DNA from: Aliterella atlantica CENA595
Lineage (GTDB): Bacteria; Cyanobacteriota; Cyanobacteriia; Cyanobacteriales; Chroococcidiopsidaceae
Assembly (NCBI RefSeq): GCF_000952155.1
Contig: NZ_JYON01000033.1
Coordinates: forward strand, 1-55,969
Direction of reading: 5' to 3'
Length of the DNA: 55,969 bases
This document shows positions 25,089-33,698 of this stretch, piece after piece (position 1 is the stretch's first letter; every line of letters starts with the position of its first letter). The position numbers and the translations under genes are program-made. The notes under the pieces are model-generated. The model made no database searches. It had not been told where the DNA came from and was given only the letters and a program-made list of their open reading frames with translations.

Positions 25089-25885
25089 AGCGTCTAATTT
25101 TCCTATTTTTGCTGATTGCGTTGCTGATATTTAGTGCGCCAAATCCTGTCTGGGCAGAATCTCAACCTACACCAGAACAGTTACAACAGCTAGACTCCTT
25201 GGCTCAAAAAGCTATCACGGCTACTAATAAAGGAGATTTTGCCACAGCAGAAAACTACTGGACGCAGATTATTGATATATTTCCTGACAATCCAGCAGCA
25301 TTAAGCAATCGCGGCAATGCGCGAGTAAGTCAGAACAAGTTAACAGAAGCGATCGCCGATTACAACCAAGCCATTGAACTTGCACCCACAGCAACCGACC
25401 CTTATCTCAATCGCGGTACGGCTTTAGAAGGCTTAGGCAAGTGGAATGAAGCGATCGCCGATTACAACACTCTCTTAGCCATCGATTCTAAAGACGCGAT
25501 GGCGTATAACAACAGAGGTAATGCGGAAGCAGGATTAGGAGAATGGGAAAAAGCGATCGCCGACTACCGTACCGCCGCAGATTTAGCGCCAAACTTTGCC
25601 TTTGCGCGGGCAAATTATGCGATCGCTCTTTATGAAACAGGTCAAGTTGACGAAGCTATCCGCAACTGGCGGAACATCGCCCGCAAATATCCTAACTTCG
25701 CTGATGTGCGGGCGGCGCTGACTGCTGCATATTGGGAAGAAGGTAAGCAAGGAGAAGCCGAGAGCAATTGGGTAGCTGCTATAGGACTAGATAGGCGTTA
25801 TCAAGACCTAGACTGGGTAAAAAACGTCCGCCGTTGGTCGCCTAAAATGGTAATAGCCTTAGAAAAATTCCAAAAACTCCAGTAG
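25085..25885 (+). CDS. Exported TPR-repeat protein
   Basis: 266 residues with a signal peptide (LIFLFLLIALLIFSAPNPVWA) and about five tetratricopeptide repeats (PAALSNRGNARVSQNKLTEA and following). Three successive repeats carry HIP1 octamers at 25349, 25451 and 25553, exactly 102 bp (34 codons) apart, each encoding the AIAD of EAIADY. Likely a periplasmic or thylakoid-lumen scaffold; partner unknown. Start codon overlaps the ruvB stop. Confidence 0.88.
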   Translation: MKRLIFLFLLIALLIFSAPNPVWAESQPTPEQLQQLDSLAQKAITATNKGDFATAENYWTQIIDIFPDNPAALSNRGNARVSQNKLTEAIADYNQAIELAPTATDPYLNRGTALEGLGKWNEAIADYNTLLAIDSKDAMAYNNRGNAEAGLGEWEKAIADYRTAADLAPNFAFARANYAIALYETGQVDEAIRNWRNIARKYPNFADVRAALTAAYWEEGKQGEAESNWVAAIGLDRRYQDLDWVKNVRRWSPKMVIALEKFQKLQ

Positions 25886-25895
25886 TTTAGACTTT

Positions 25896-25920
25896 AATTC
25901 GTAATTCGTAATTCGTAATT
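25896..25920. repeat. Heptanucleotide STRR (AATTCGT x3.6)
   Basis: Perfect 7-bp tandem repeat in the short spacer between the convergent TPR and HAD genes. A related AATTACG array (its reverse complement family) lies at 28628 at the mutM 3' end. Confidence 0.85.
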
Positions 25921-25933
25921 ACAGGGGGATTGG

Positions 25934-26722
25934 TCAAATGACTACTAATTGCTCAATCTGCGCTGGAGTTAAATCTTGCACGTTATCCAACACAACTATT
26001 GCTCCCGCAGCCTTAAGAGTTGCACTATAAGCTTGACGGCGTTGGGCGGTTACTTGAACGTGCGGCGGGAGAACGCCTACACCCAGCCACATCCTCGAAG
26101 GATCGTGCGATCGCGCCCTTTCCACCGCATACATATCGCCGACTGTATCGCCTACATATAGTATTGGTGCTGTTTTTTCTAGGTTAAATTGTTGCTCTAA
26201 TTGCTCGACTGCTGCCAAAAGTCCTGTCGGATCTGGCTTACCTGGCGCATCTTCCATCGCAATCAGTACAGGCGATCGCAAACCCAAACGTTTTGATAAG
26301 ACGTAATTAGCCGAGGCGCGAGTCGCACCGCTAAAAAAGCCCCAAGGAATCCCCGCCTTACTCAATTGTTCGAGATAGTAAGGTTCTAGCAATAATGGTT
26401 CGTCGCAGATATAGCCTGTCCAATTTTCAGGATCTAAGCCTCGGTAACGCGATTGAAAAAAAGCAACAATTTCTTGATAATTAAGCTTAAAATCGGAGCG
26501 CCTTGTTCCTTGAGTTTCAAAATAACGATATATCAACTCTTGAGAAGCTTCCCAATCATTGTTCCAAATCCCTTCAGATTTAAGCTCGTCTATATCTACT
26601 TCTGTAGGGCGATAAGCATGATGAGTAAATTGCTCTACCGTATCTGCTAGCGCCCGTCGGTAAGAATTGCCCACATCGCGGATTACGCCATCAATATCAA
26701 AAATTACGATCGCTGAAGTCAA
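25934..26722 (-). CDS. HAD-superfamily hydrolase (TIGR01548-like)
   Basis: 262 residues from the TTG at 26722, which has AAGG about 11 nt upstream and places the first catalytic motif at the expected N-terminal position (VIFDIDGVIRDVG). Motif II is FFSGATRAS, the lysine lies in the following EDAPGKPDPTG, and motif IV is YVGDTVGDMYA. All four HAD motifs are present, so it should be an active phosphatase/phosphatase-like enzyme. The frame stays open to 26806 but that part overlaps AT-rich promoter-like DNA. Substrate unknown; this subfamily is often near histidine genes, and hisF is 2 kb away. Confidence 0.85.
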   Translation of the reverse strand: MTSAIVIFDIDGVIRDVGNSYRRALADTVEQFTHHAYRPTEVDIDELKSEGIWNNDWEASQELIYRYFETQGTRRSDFKLNYQEIVAFFQSRYRGLDPENWTGYICDEPLLLEPYYLEQLSKAGIPWGFFSGATRASANYVLSKRLGLRSPVLIAMEDAPGKPDPTGLLAAVEQLEQQFNLEKTAPILYVGDTVGDMYAVERARSHDPSRMWLGVGVLPPHVQVTAQRRQAYSATLKAAGAIVVLDNVQDLTPAQIEQLVVI

Positions 26723-26834
26723 TTTGTGTATGCACCTTGTAACTAAGATTGTTCGGCAGAAACCGTCTGTATGAGTTAAAATAAGCGATCGCATAGTTTT
26801 AAGCAAGTACCGTACATACAGGCGGAGGAAAGAT

Positions 26835-27134
26835 TTGACGAAGTTTATCTTGAAGATTCTCTGGTTAGACGAAAACGTAGCCCTAGCAGTAGATCAAATC
26901 GTTGGCAAAGGAACTAGCCCTTTGACTCGTTACTTTTTTTGGCCGCGTAACGATGCTTGGGAAGAGTTAAAAAATGAGCTAGAAGCCAAACATTGGATTG
27001 CCGAACAAGATCGAGTCTCGATCCTCAATCAAGCCACAGAAGTAATTAACTACTGGCAAGAAGAAGGTAGAAGACGACCAATTGCTGAAGCCCAAGCCAA
27101 GTTTCCCGAAGTTGCTTTTACAGGTAGTGCTTAA
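26835..27134 (+). CDS. ycf65: Ribosome-associated protein PSRP-3 / Ycf65
   Basis: 99 residues matching the small-subunit protein PSRP-3 (Ycf65) of cyanobacteria and plastids: FILKILWLDENVALAVDQIV, then GTSPLTRYFFWPRNDAWEEL, then EVINYWQE. It starts with TTG; the GGAGGAAAG ribosome-binding site 6 nt upstream makes this start convincing. Divergent from the HAD gene. Confidence 0.92.
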   Translation: MTKFILKILWLDENVALAVDQIVGKGTSPLTRYFFWPRNDAWEELKNELEAKHWIAEQDRVSILNQATEVINYWQEEGRRRPIAEAQAKFPEVAFTGSA

Positions 27135-27235
27135 TCGCCGATTTGTCTAGATCGCTATTGTTATTTAGCGATCGCATCCTTCCTACTGCTAGAAAGTAGT
27201 TAGATAAAAGTGCGATCGCCTTAAATAACCAAATT

Positions 27236-28210
27236 TTAATTACTTTCTAGCATTTCCTTAGCTCTATTAACGTTTTGCCGCACTGCTGCGGCTGAAGTAT
27301 GCAGCGCTGCCAATTCTGTATCTGTAAGTTTCAGTTCCCAAACTTTGCCAATACCACCGCAGCTTAAGCTACAAGGAACGCCGATAAATATATCTTCCAA
27401 CCCATACTCGCCTTGAAGATAAGCCGCTACAGGCAATAAACGCGATTGATTGAGTAGTATTGACTCTACCATCAAACAAGTAGACGCTGCTGGGGCAAAA
27501 TAGGCACTACCTGTCTGCATCAATTCTACAATTTCCGCGCCGCCGTTACGAGTTCTTGCTACCAAGCGATCGATTGCCTGTGCATCCATCAATTCAGTAA
27601 TTGGCACGCCAGCAACGGTCGCATAACGCGCTACAGGAACCATCAAGTCGCCGTGACTGCCTAGTACCATCGTCTGCACGTCCATCACCGATACGCCCAG
27701 TTCCATCGCGATAAAGGCTTGAAACCTAGCAGAATCCAATACGCCAGCCATACCCATTATTCGATCGCGCGGTAAGTCTGTAGCTTGCCATGCTAAATAT
27801 GTCATTACATCTAAAGGATTGGTGACAACAATCAAAATTGCTTGGGGAGATTGGGCGATCGCTTTTTTTGCCGCTTCGACAACTATTTTGGCATTCGTCT
27901 TCATCAAGTCGTCTCGACTCATGCCTGGTTTACGTGGGATTCCGGCTGTAATTACTACGACATCAGAATTAGCGGTATCGGCATAATCTGTCGTACCGCT
28001 AATCCGGCGATCGTGCAAAGAAATTCCCTTTGCTTCCAATAAATCCAGCGCCAATCCTTGAGGCATTCCTTGCACTACATCTAGCAACACTACATCAGCT
28101 AAATTTTTCTCAGCGATGCGTTGGGCTAAAGTGCTGCCAACTTTACCTGCACCAATCACGGTGACGCGGGGAGAGTGACAGACAAGGGGATTAACGTCTG
28201 TTGGCATCAT
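27236..28210 (-). CDS. mdh: Malate dehydrogenase (LDH-like, NAD-dependent)
   Basis: 324 residues. N-terminal dinucleotide-binding motif VIGAGKVGSTLAQRIAEK; substrate arginine loop PRKPGMSRDDLM, where the residue after the first Arg-Lys favours oxaloacetate/malate over pyruvate; catalytic His in VLGSHGDLMVP. This is the tetrameric LDH-like class found in cyanobacteria. ndhO lies 35 bp upstream, so the two are likely co-transcribed. Confidence 0.93.
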   Translation of the reverse strand: MMPTDVNPLVCHSPRVTVIGAGKVGSTLAQRIAEKNLADVVLLDVVQGMPQGLALDLLEAKGISLHDRRISGTTDYADTANSDVVVITAGIPRKPGMSRDDLMKTNAKIVVEAAKKAIAQSPQAILIVVTNPLDVMTYLAWQATDLPRDRIMGMAGVLDSARFQAFIAMELGVSVMDVQTMVLGSHGDLMVPVARYATVAGVPITELMDAQAIDRLVARTRNGGAEIVELMQTGSAYFAPAASTCLMVESILLNQSRLLPVAAYLQGEYGLEDIFIGVPCSLSCGGIGKVWELKLTDTELAALHTSAAAVRQNVNRAKEMLESN

Positions 28211-28245
28211 AGGAAAGCGATCGCGTTTACTTAAGTAAGTAAATA

Positions 28246-28461
28246 CTACTTAAATTCTTCCAACTGGTCTACACGCAGCCAAATATTAGGCGTAGGTACT
28301 TGCCCAAACATTACTAGCGCGTAATCGCCGCGAATATCTAATACTTGCCCTTTGGTTTCAAATATATAAGCAGGAAAGCGTACGTCACTAGCTTTTGCTT
28401 CTAGACTATTTTCTAACTTTTCGCGGACAGCACGAACCGCATCACCTTTTTTGACTGGCAT
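28246..28461 (-). CDS. ndhO: NAD(P)H-quinone oxidoreductase subunit O
   Basis: 71 residues of the oxygenic-phototroph-specific NDH-1 subunit O: PVKKGDAVRAVREKLENS, then FPAYIFETKGQVLDIRGDYA, then PNIWLRVDQLEEF. NDH-1 in thylakoids mediates cyclic electron flow, respiration and CO2 uptake. ATG start. It precedes mdh on the same strand. Confidence 0.95.
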   Translation of the reverse strand: MPVKKGDAVRAVREKLENSLEAKASDVRFPAYIFETKGQVLDIRGDYALVMFGQVPTPNIWLRVDQLEEFK

Positions 28462-28627
28462 AATTTATTTTATTTGACCTCTTAATCGCTATCTGAGAAT
28501 TTTAAAGTGTTTGCGGGATTAGTCAAGTAGGAAATGTCACTTCCTCTATCAGCCTTTTCCCTGACTCTAAAACTAAAAATTCAATTATTTAGGGGCTATC
28601 TACCTCTAAATTTAGCTACAAAGCAAA

Positions 28628-28662
28628 AATTACGAATTACGCATTATCAATTACGAATTATT
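28628..28662. repeat. Heptanucleotide STRR (AATTACG, about 5 units with one degenerate)
   Basis: Units AATTACG at 28628, 28635, 28649 and a partial at 28656, with a CATTATC variant between. The array runs into the mutM coding end: the mutM stop codon (28651-28653) and the last Asn-Asn-Ser codons lie inside it, so repeat growth has shaped the protein's C-terminus. Confidence 0.75.
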
Positions 28663-29490
28663 CTGGCACTGGGGGCAAAAGTGAGACGATCGCCCGGCTA
28701 ACCTGATCCGTTCAATTGGCGTACTGCAAATTTGGCATGGTTCGCCTGTACGATTGTAGACCCAAGCTACACCACTATAGTTTCCATTTATACCTTGTAT
28801 ATTTACAAAATCACTAAAAGTAGTGCCACCAACAGCAATACTTGCTGCTAACACCTGAATAATCGCTGCGTGTAACTTTTCTACTTGACTAATTTGCAAG
28901 TTTGTACATAAGGTGCTTGGCAAAATATTAGCGATAAATAAAGCTTCATCAGCATAGATATTGCCAATCCCAGCCACGATCGCTTGATCCAACAATGCAG
29001 CTTTAATCGAACGGCGGCTATTTTTGAGTTTTGCGGCTAGATAATCTACCGTAAACGCGCTACTAAAAGGATCTAGCCCTAATTTGGCAAGTCCCGTAAT
29101 TACTGAGGCGATCGCCATATTAGGCGGAACCCACCACATTTGTCCAAAAGTGCGCTGATCGACAAACCGCAGTTCTCGCCCTGCATCAAAAAATAATCTT
29201 ACCCGCGTATGCTTGTGTAATGGCTCATTTGGGTGCATCCATAGCAATTGTCCCGTCATGCGTAAATGCACGCCCAAATAGCTGCTATCGTCCATCTGCG
29301 CTAGCAAATACTTACCGCGACGCTGCCACTGAGTAAATGCTTTACCTTTGATTCCAGCTATAAATTCGTCCACAGAAAGCGGGTAGGCGATCGTGCGACT
29401 TAATAGCACGTCCCCACCCGTAACTTTTTGGTTTAGGGTTACTCCCTCTAAACCGCACCGGACTGTTTCGACTTCAGGCAGTTCTGGCAC
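28651..29490 (-). CDS. mutM: Formamidopyrimidine-DNA glycosylase
   Basis: Base-excision repair of 8-oxoguanine and formamidopyrimidines. 279 residues. Catalytic N-terminus PELPEVETV (Pro and Glu after Met removal), the helix-two-turn-helix region QAIVAGIGNIYADEALF, and a C-terminal zinc finger with CQIC and CPQC pairs. GTG start. Six bp downstream of psaE on the same strand, so probably co-transcribed with it. Confidence 0.97.
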   Translation of the reverse strand: MPELPEVETVRCGLEGVTLNQKVTGGDVLLSRTIAYPLSVDEFIAGIKGKAFTQWQRRGKYLLAQMDDSSYLGVHLRMTGQLLWMHPNEPLHKHTRVRLFFDAGRELRFVDQRTFGQMWWVPPNMAIASVITGLAKLGLDPFSSAFTVDYLAAKLKNSRRSIKAALLDQAIVAGIGNIYADEALFIANILPSTLCTNLQISQVEKLHAAIIQVLAASIAVGGTTFSDFVNIQGINGNYSGVAWVYNRTGEPCQICSTPIERIRLAGRSSHFCPQCQNNS

Positions 29491-29496
29491 AATTAA

Positions 29497-29880
29497 CTAA
29501 CGACTTTCCGTTCCCTGGTTAGCATCTCCGACTACAGTAGCACTACTGTCTCCAGATTCGGGCGCTGCGGCGGGGTTAGATGTCTTAGGACTAGATGGCG
29601 TACCTTGACCTGTTTTGCGGGTACGTTCGTCGAGAGTAGTTTGTTTGCCACCAGTTGCAGCGGTAGAAGCTTTTTTCGCTTTCGCTGTTGGTTTGGCAAC
29701 TTCTACTAACTCGTGCAGGGCAAAGTTATTTGTATTTACGCCAGCATAGTTTAGGTTATTAAAGCGAACGATGACTGGATAGCGAATTCCACTTTGGTCA
29801 ATAGAAGCAACTAATCCTGTGTCTTGAAACCAGTAGGATTCTGGTCTGAGAATCCGCACTTTAGAACCACGTTCAACCAT
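29497..29880 (-). CDS. psaE: Photosystem I subunit IV (PsaE) with a long C-terminal extension
   Basis: Stromal PSI subunit that helps ferredoxin docking and cyclic electron flow. Residues 1 to about 66 are a standard SH3-like PsaE (RGSKVRILRPESYWFQDTG, YPVIVRFNNLNYAGVNTNNF). Most cyanobacterial PsaE proteins end near residue 70; this one continues to 127 with a lysine/alanine/threonine-rich, then proline/serine/glycine-rich tail that looks disordered. The frame is open, with HIP1-free but normal codon use. mutM follows after 6 bp. Confidence 0.95.
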   Translation of the reverse strand: MVERGSKVRILRPESYWFQDTGLVASIDQSGIRYPVIVRFNNLNYAGVNTNNFALHELVEVAKPTAKAKKASTAATGGKQTTLDERTRKTGQGTPSSPKTSNPAAAPESGDSSATVVGDANQGTESR

Positions 29881-29988
29881 GATTATCTTCCCTTTGATTT
29901 ATTAATTGCCAACAAATAGGGCTAATTGTTCTCACTCTACAACCCGATCGCAACCCTCTGGGCTGTTTGGTCTTTAAGTTTTGTTGCG

Positions 29989-30570
29989 CTATTCTACCCA
30001 ACGCACTGCAACAAAATGGGCTTTTTGCCCCCATTCATCGCGTCTAGCTGTAATATTTTCAATTTCTAAGTTCAAAGGCACAGCCGTTGTAATATACCTT
30101 TGGGCGAGGCTACCTACATCTGGCGCTAATTGAGATGCTGCTTGTGCTGCAATCCCAAAGCCAATTAATTGCTCAATTATTCCTCTAGGTAATAGCAGAT
30201 GCATACTCACAGCAAAAGTAGCTGTCAGTAGCATTTCTACAGATACATTTGTGCCGCAACGAGGATGAATAGCTAAATTGTCTTCCCCATGAGTAAGTCT
30301 GCGTAAGGCGAGGCGAACTGCCCGTTGCAAGTCGATAAGATTTACCTCACCGTAGATATAAAACCCTTTATCTGTAGATAAACCACCCAAGAGAGGAGAA
30401 GATGATGGCGATTCGCTCAAAACCCAAACCGTAGCGTGTTCTAAAGCGTGAATTTGCCGCAGCATGAGAATTTCCTTTAATCCGACAACAAAAGGTAATT
30501 GCCTGAGCAAATCTGCATCTTCTATAGGTTGATTAGGCAGATAGAAGCTAAAATCAAACGCAGCAGACAT
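29989..30570 (-). CDS. DUF6391-type cyanobacterial protein
   Basis: 193 residues. Key parts: LRQIHALEHATVWVLSE near residue 40 with two conserved His, GFYIYGEVNLIDLQRAV, and HPRCGTNVSVEML followed by a hydrophobic stretch (TATFAVSMHLLLPRGIIEQL). This matches my memory of the DUF6391 family, which is of unknown function. The His/Cys motif could bind a metal. It lies 108 bp upstream of psaE on the same strand. Confidence 0.75.
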   Translation of the reverse strand: MSAAFDFSFYLPNQPIEDADLLRQLPFVVGLKEILMLRQIHALEHATVWVLSESPSSSPLLGGLSTDKGFYIYGEVNLIDLQRAVRLALRRLTHGEDNLAIHPRCGTNVSVEMLLTATFAVSMHLLLPRGIIEQLIGFGIAAQAASQLAPDVGSLAQRYITTAVPLNLEIENITARRDEWGQKAHFVAVRWVE

Positions 30571-30862
30571 AGCAGCACCAATCCTTAGCCGCTAGCTAAA
30601 AGAAACATTTGTTTAACTTTAACCTTTGCAGCCAAAAATCTTAGATAATCGTTATTACCATTATCTCAACTTCATTTAGCAGTAGAAATACTCTTTTTCA
30701 AAGTAGTGCTATAGGGAAAAAGCTAAAGAATGTGCTAGGACGAAATCGTTTTAGAAAGTTTGCTACACCCTAGAGCCTCTATATTGACAATTTTCACTGC
30801 ATTGGTTCTGAAGTAAGTAGATATTTTTTTATAATTTATCCAGCACGATTTCGGTTTGATTC

Positions 30863-31675
30863 ATGAAGTCTTATCTTGCCGCAGCAATTCAAATGACTAG
30901 CCTGCCTAACTTAGAGAAGAATCTAGTTCAGGCTGAAGAACTGATCGAACTTGCCAAAAGGCAGGGTGCAGAGCTAATTACACTACCGGAAAACTTTTCT
31001 TTTTTGGGGGAAGAAGTAGACAAAATTTCTCAAGCAGAAGCGATCGCCCAACAGAGCGAAAAATTCCTCAAAACTATGGCGCAGCGCTTCCAGGTAACAA
31101 TTTTGGGTGGTGGTTTTCCCGTCCCAGTAGATGCTGATAAAGTCTATAACACGGCTTTATTAATTGACCCTAACGGTGAGGAAATAGCTCGCTATCAAAA
31201 AGTCCATTTATTTGATGTCAATTTGCCTGATGGCAATACCTATCGCGAATCAAAGACAGTCATGGCAGGGACTTCAATGCCAAAGGTTCACGCTTCCAAA
31301 GAATTAGGCAATCTTGGCTTATCTGTATGCTATGACGTTCGCTTTCCCGAACTGTACCGCCATTTGGCGCAAAAAGGAGCCGATGTCGTATTTATTCCGG
31401 CGGCTTTTACGGCTTATACAGGTAAAGATCATTGGCAAATTCTTCTGCAAGCAAGAGCGATTGAAAACACCTGCTACGTCATCGCCCCAGCCCAGACAGG
31501 ACAACACTACTCTTTGCGCCAAACTCACGGTCACGCCATGATTATCGACCCTTGGGGAGCGATTTTAGCAGATGCAGGCGATCGCCCTGGAGTTGCGATC
31601 GCGGAAATTTCTCCGACTCGTTTGCAGCAAGTGCGCCGTCAAATGCCTTCATTGCAGCACCGCGTATTTATCTAA
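30863..31675 (+). CDS. Carbon-nitrogen hydrolase (nitrilase superfamily, Nit1/Nit2-like)
   Basis: 270 residues with the complete Glu-Lys-Cys triad: E in TLPENFSFLG, K in YQKVHLFDVNLPDG, C in SVCYDVRFPELYR. The sequence pattern is closest to deaminated-glutathione amidase and omega-amidase type members. ATG start after a 290-bp upstream region without a recognised element. It ends at a bidirectional hairpin shared with fbaA. Confidence 0.9.
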   Translation: MKSYLAAAIQMTSLPNLEKNLVQAEELIELAKRQGAELITLPENFSFLGEEVDKISQAEAIAQQSEKFLKTMAQRFQVTILGGGFPVPVDADKVYNTALLIDPNGEEIARYQKVHLFDVNLPDGNTYRESKTVMAGTSMPKVHASKELGNLGLSVCYDVRFPELYRHLAQKGADVVFIPAAFTAYTGKDHWQILLQARAIENTCYVIAPAQTGQHYSLRQTHGHAMIIDPWGAILADAGDRPGVAIAEISPTRLQQVRRQMPSLQHRVFI

Positions 31676-31702
31676 AAAAATCGGGTAGCAACAGCTACCC
31701 GA
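31674..31702 (-). terminator. Rho-independent terminator of fbaA (possibly bidirectional)
   Basis: Perfect 9-bp stem TCGGGTAGC / GCTACCCGA with a 4-nt loop. On the minus strand it is followed by seven T, a canonical terminator 22 bp beyond the fbaA stop. On the plus strand it follows the nitrilase stop but with only a weak T-tract. Confidence 0.85.
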
Positions 31703-31724
31703 AGTTATTTAAACTTACTAATAA

Positions 31725-32804
31725 TTAAGCTTTGACAGCTTGCTTAGTAATGGCATTCAATTCGCCTTTAGCATACTTAGCAGCAAAATCATCTAAGGAG
31801 ATTTGCTTGATTTTGCTACCTTGACCAGCAGATTCAAATTGCTTGTAGCGATCGCCACAAACTTTCTGCATATATACAATTGAAGGCTTGAGGAAGTGAC
31901 GGGGGTCAAATTCCTTGGGATTAGCCATCAATGCTTCGCGCACCGCAGCAGTAATCGCCAAACGGTTATCGGTATCGATATTTACCTTACGCACGCCGCT
32001 CTTGATCCCTTTTTGAATTTCTTCAACAGGTACGCCGTAAGTTTCAGGGATTTGTCCGCCGTTTTGGTTGATGATGGCAAGTAAATCTTCAGGTACAGAA
32101 GAAGAACCGTGCATAACTAAGTGAGTATTAGGCAAGCGGCGGTGGATTTCTTCAATCCGGCTAATTGCCAAAATTTCCCCAGTCGGCTTGCGAGTAAACT
32201 TGTAAGCGCCGTGACTTGTGCCAATTGCTACAGCCAAAGCATCTACTTGTGTTTGCTCTACGAATGCTACAGCTTCGTCGGGGTCAGTTAATAGCTGGTC
32301 GTGGGATAGAACGCCCTCAGCACCGTGACCGTCTTCTTTGTCACCCATACCAGTTTCTAGTGAACCCAAGCAACCGAGTTCGCCTTCAACACTAACGCCA
32401 ATTGCGTGAGCTACATCGACAACTTTGCGAGTTACTTCAACGTTGTACTCGAAGCTAGCTGGGGTTTTGGCATCAGCTTCTAAAGAACCATCCATCATCA
32501 CGCTAGTGAAGCCATGACTCATTGCTGAGTAGCAAGTCGCTGGGCTATTGCCGTGATCTTGGTGCATGGCAATGGGAATATGGGGGTATGTCTCTACCGC
32601 CGCCAAAATTAGGTGACGCAGAAACGACTCGCCTGCATACTTACGAGCGCCACGAGAAGCCTGAAGAATCACGGGGCTATCTAGTTCATGGGCAGCTTGC
32701 ATGATTGCTTGGATCTGCTCCATGTTATTAACGTTGTAAGCTGGGATGCCGTAGCCATTCTCAGCCGCATGATCTAAAAGCAGCCGCATTGGTACGAGCG
32801 CCAT
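31725..32804 (-). CDS. fbaA: Fructose-bisphosphate aldolase class II (Calvin cycle type)
   Basis: Zn-dependent aldolase for glycolysis, gluconeogenesis and, with sedoheptulose bisphosphate, the Calvin cycle. 359 residues. Zinc ligands in IPIAMHQDHGN and THLVMHGSSS, catalytic Asp in the first, glycine-rich phosphate loop near GVRKVNIDTDNR. ATG start with AGGAGGA-like site (AGGAGGACTTTCT) upstream. Ends at a strong terminator. Confidence 0.96.
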   Translation of the reverse strand: MALVPMRLLLDHAAENGYGIPAYNVNNMEQIQAIMQAAHELDSPVILQASRGARKYAGESFLRHLILAAVETYPHIPIAMHQDHGNSPATCYSAMSHGFTSVMMDGSLEADAKTPASFEYNVEVTRKVVDVAHAIGVSVEGELGCLGSLETGMGDKEDGHGAEGVLSHDQLLTDPDEAVAFVEQTQVDALAVAIGTSHGAYKFTRKPTGEILAISRIEEIHRRLPNTHLVMHGSSSVPEDLLAIINQNGGQIPETYGVPVEEIQKGIKSGVRKVNIDTDNRLAITAAVREALMANPKEFDPRHFLKPSIVYMQKVCGDRYKQFESAGQGSKIKQISLDDFAAKYAKGELNAITKQAVKA

Positions 32805-32948
32805 AGAAAGTCCTCCTAATTTGGTTGTCAGCTAGTGTTATCGACAAGCGTTGTATTACGCTAATCTTAAGATAATTTTCAACTTTATCAAAAATTATAT
32901 CTGTGTATGCTACCAAAGCTTACACTTGAGCAAGTATTTCATCTTATT

Positions 32949-33221
32949 CTAGAGCTTATCTGCAATGTGCTGGGCAGCTTCGGCTGAAGTACGTACTGGG
33001 ATAATTTCAAAATGACCCAAGTCTTGCCAAGCTTCAATCCAAGTATCAAATAAGGCGCGATCGCTTGTCCGCATCAGTTGAAAGCAGCGAGAATACTCTA
33101 AATCTACCCAGCTATCTATATACTCAAGCCCAGGTGGTAATTGACGACCGCGATCGCGGGCGCGGCGATAGATCTCAACAGCCGCACCTGCGTTGAAATA
33201 CTCAATCACCATGTACAGCAT
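32949..33221 (-). CDS. DUF3303-type small protein
   Basis: 90 residues: MVIEYFNAGAAVEIYRRARD, then LPPGLEYIDSWVDLEYSRCF, then WIEAWQDLGHFEIIPV. This is the DUF3303 pattern, a dimeric alpha/beta-barrel-like small protein of unknown function frequent in cyanobacteria. ATG start. Confidence 0.85.
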   Translation of the reverse strand: MLYMVIEYFNAGAAVEIYRRARDRGRQLPPGLEYIDSWVDLEYSRCFQLMRTSDRALFDTWIEAWQDLGHFEIIPVRTSAEAAQHIADKL

Positions 33222-33269
33222 GATTTTAACCTCGTGCGATCGTTTTTTTGCTTCTAAAAATAGATTTTC

Positions 33270-33698
33270 TTATTCTAAACTAGGTGGGTGTTCTCCCATT
33301 TTCACCCACATCCGACGCACACGAATTAACTCAGGACGATTCATCTTTAAGGTAACAATAGTAGCTCTATCTATTGGTGTCAGTCCAATTATTTCTGTAA
33401 AAGCTTCATTCCAAGCAAAATGTTCTGTCCACTTTTGCAAATGAGGGTGAAATATAGAAACTGTATTTTGAGTTTGAGGATCTATTACTTGTTGGCGATT
33501 TGACTTGTATCGATTGCACATTGGACAAGCCAAACACAAATTTTCAAAAACTGTTTTTCCACCAACTGAACGAGGAATAATATGTTCGCACTCAAAGGTA
33601 ACAGGCATTAAAGCATTAGCAGTAAGGCAGTATGCACAACAACTATTGAAGCGACTGTAAACCTGTCTTTTTAATTCTTCGTTAATATACTCGCTCAT
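33270..33698 (-). CDS. HNH endonuclease
   Basis: 142 residues with a complete HNH motif. Zinc-binding cysteine pairs CAYC and CPMC flank the catalytic ECEHIIPRSVGGKTVFENLC segment (His-His-Asn). The C-terminal part (TEHFAWNEAFTEIIGLTP) is typical of cyanobacterial stand-alone HNH proteins. Its ATG overlaps the stop of the upstream gene by one base (TAATG), so the two are translated together. Target unknown; no methylase nearby. Confidence 0.88.
   Translation of the reverse strand: MSEYINEELKRQVYSRFNSCCAYCLTANALMPVTFECEHIIPRSVGGKTVFENLCLACPMCNRYKSNRQQVIDPQTQNTVSIFHPHLQKWTEHFAWNEAFTEIIGLTPIDRATIVTLKMNRPELIRVRRMWVKMGEHPPSLE

Noticed and set aside
30571..30862. TTGACA at about 30785 as a -35 box for the nitrilase gene
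   Set aside because: The nearest TATAAT-like sequence is about 45 bp away, too far for a standard promoter.
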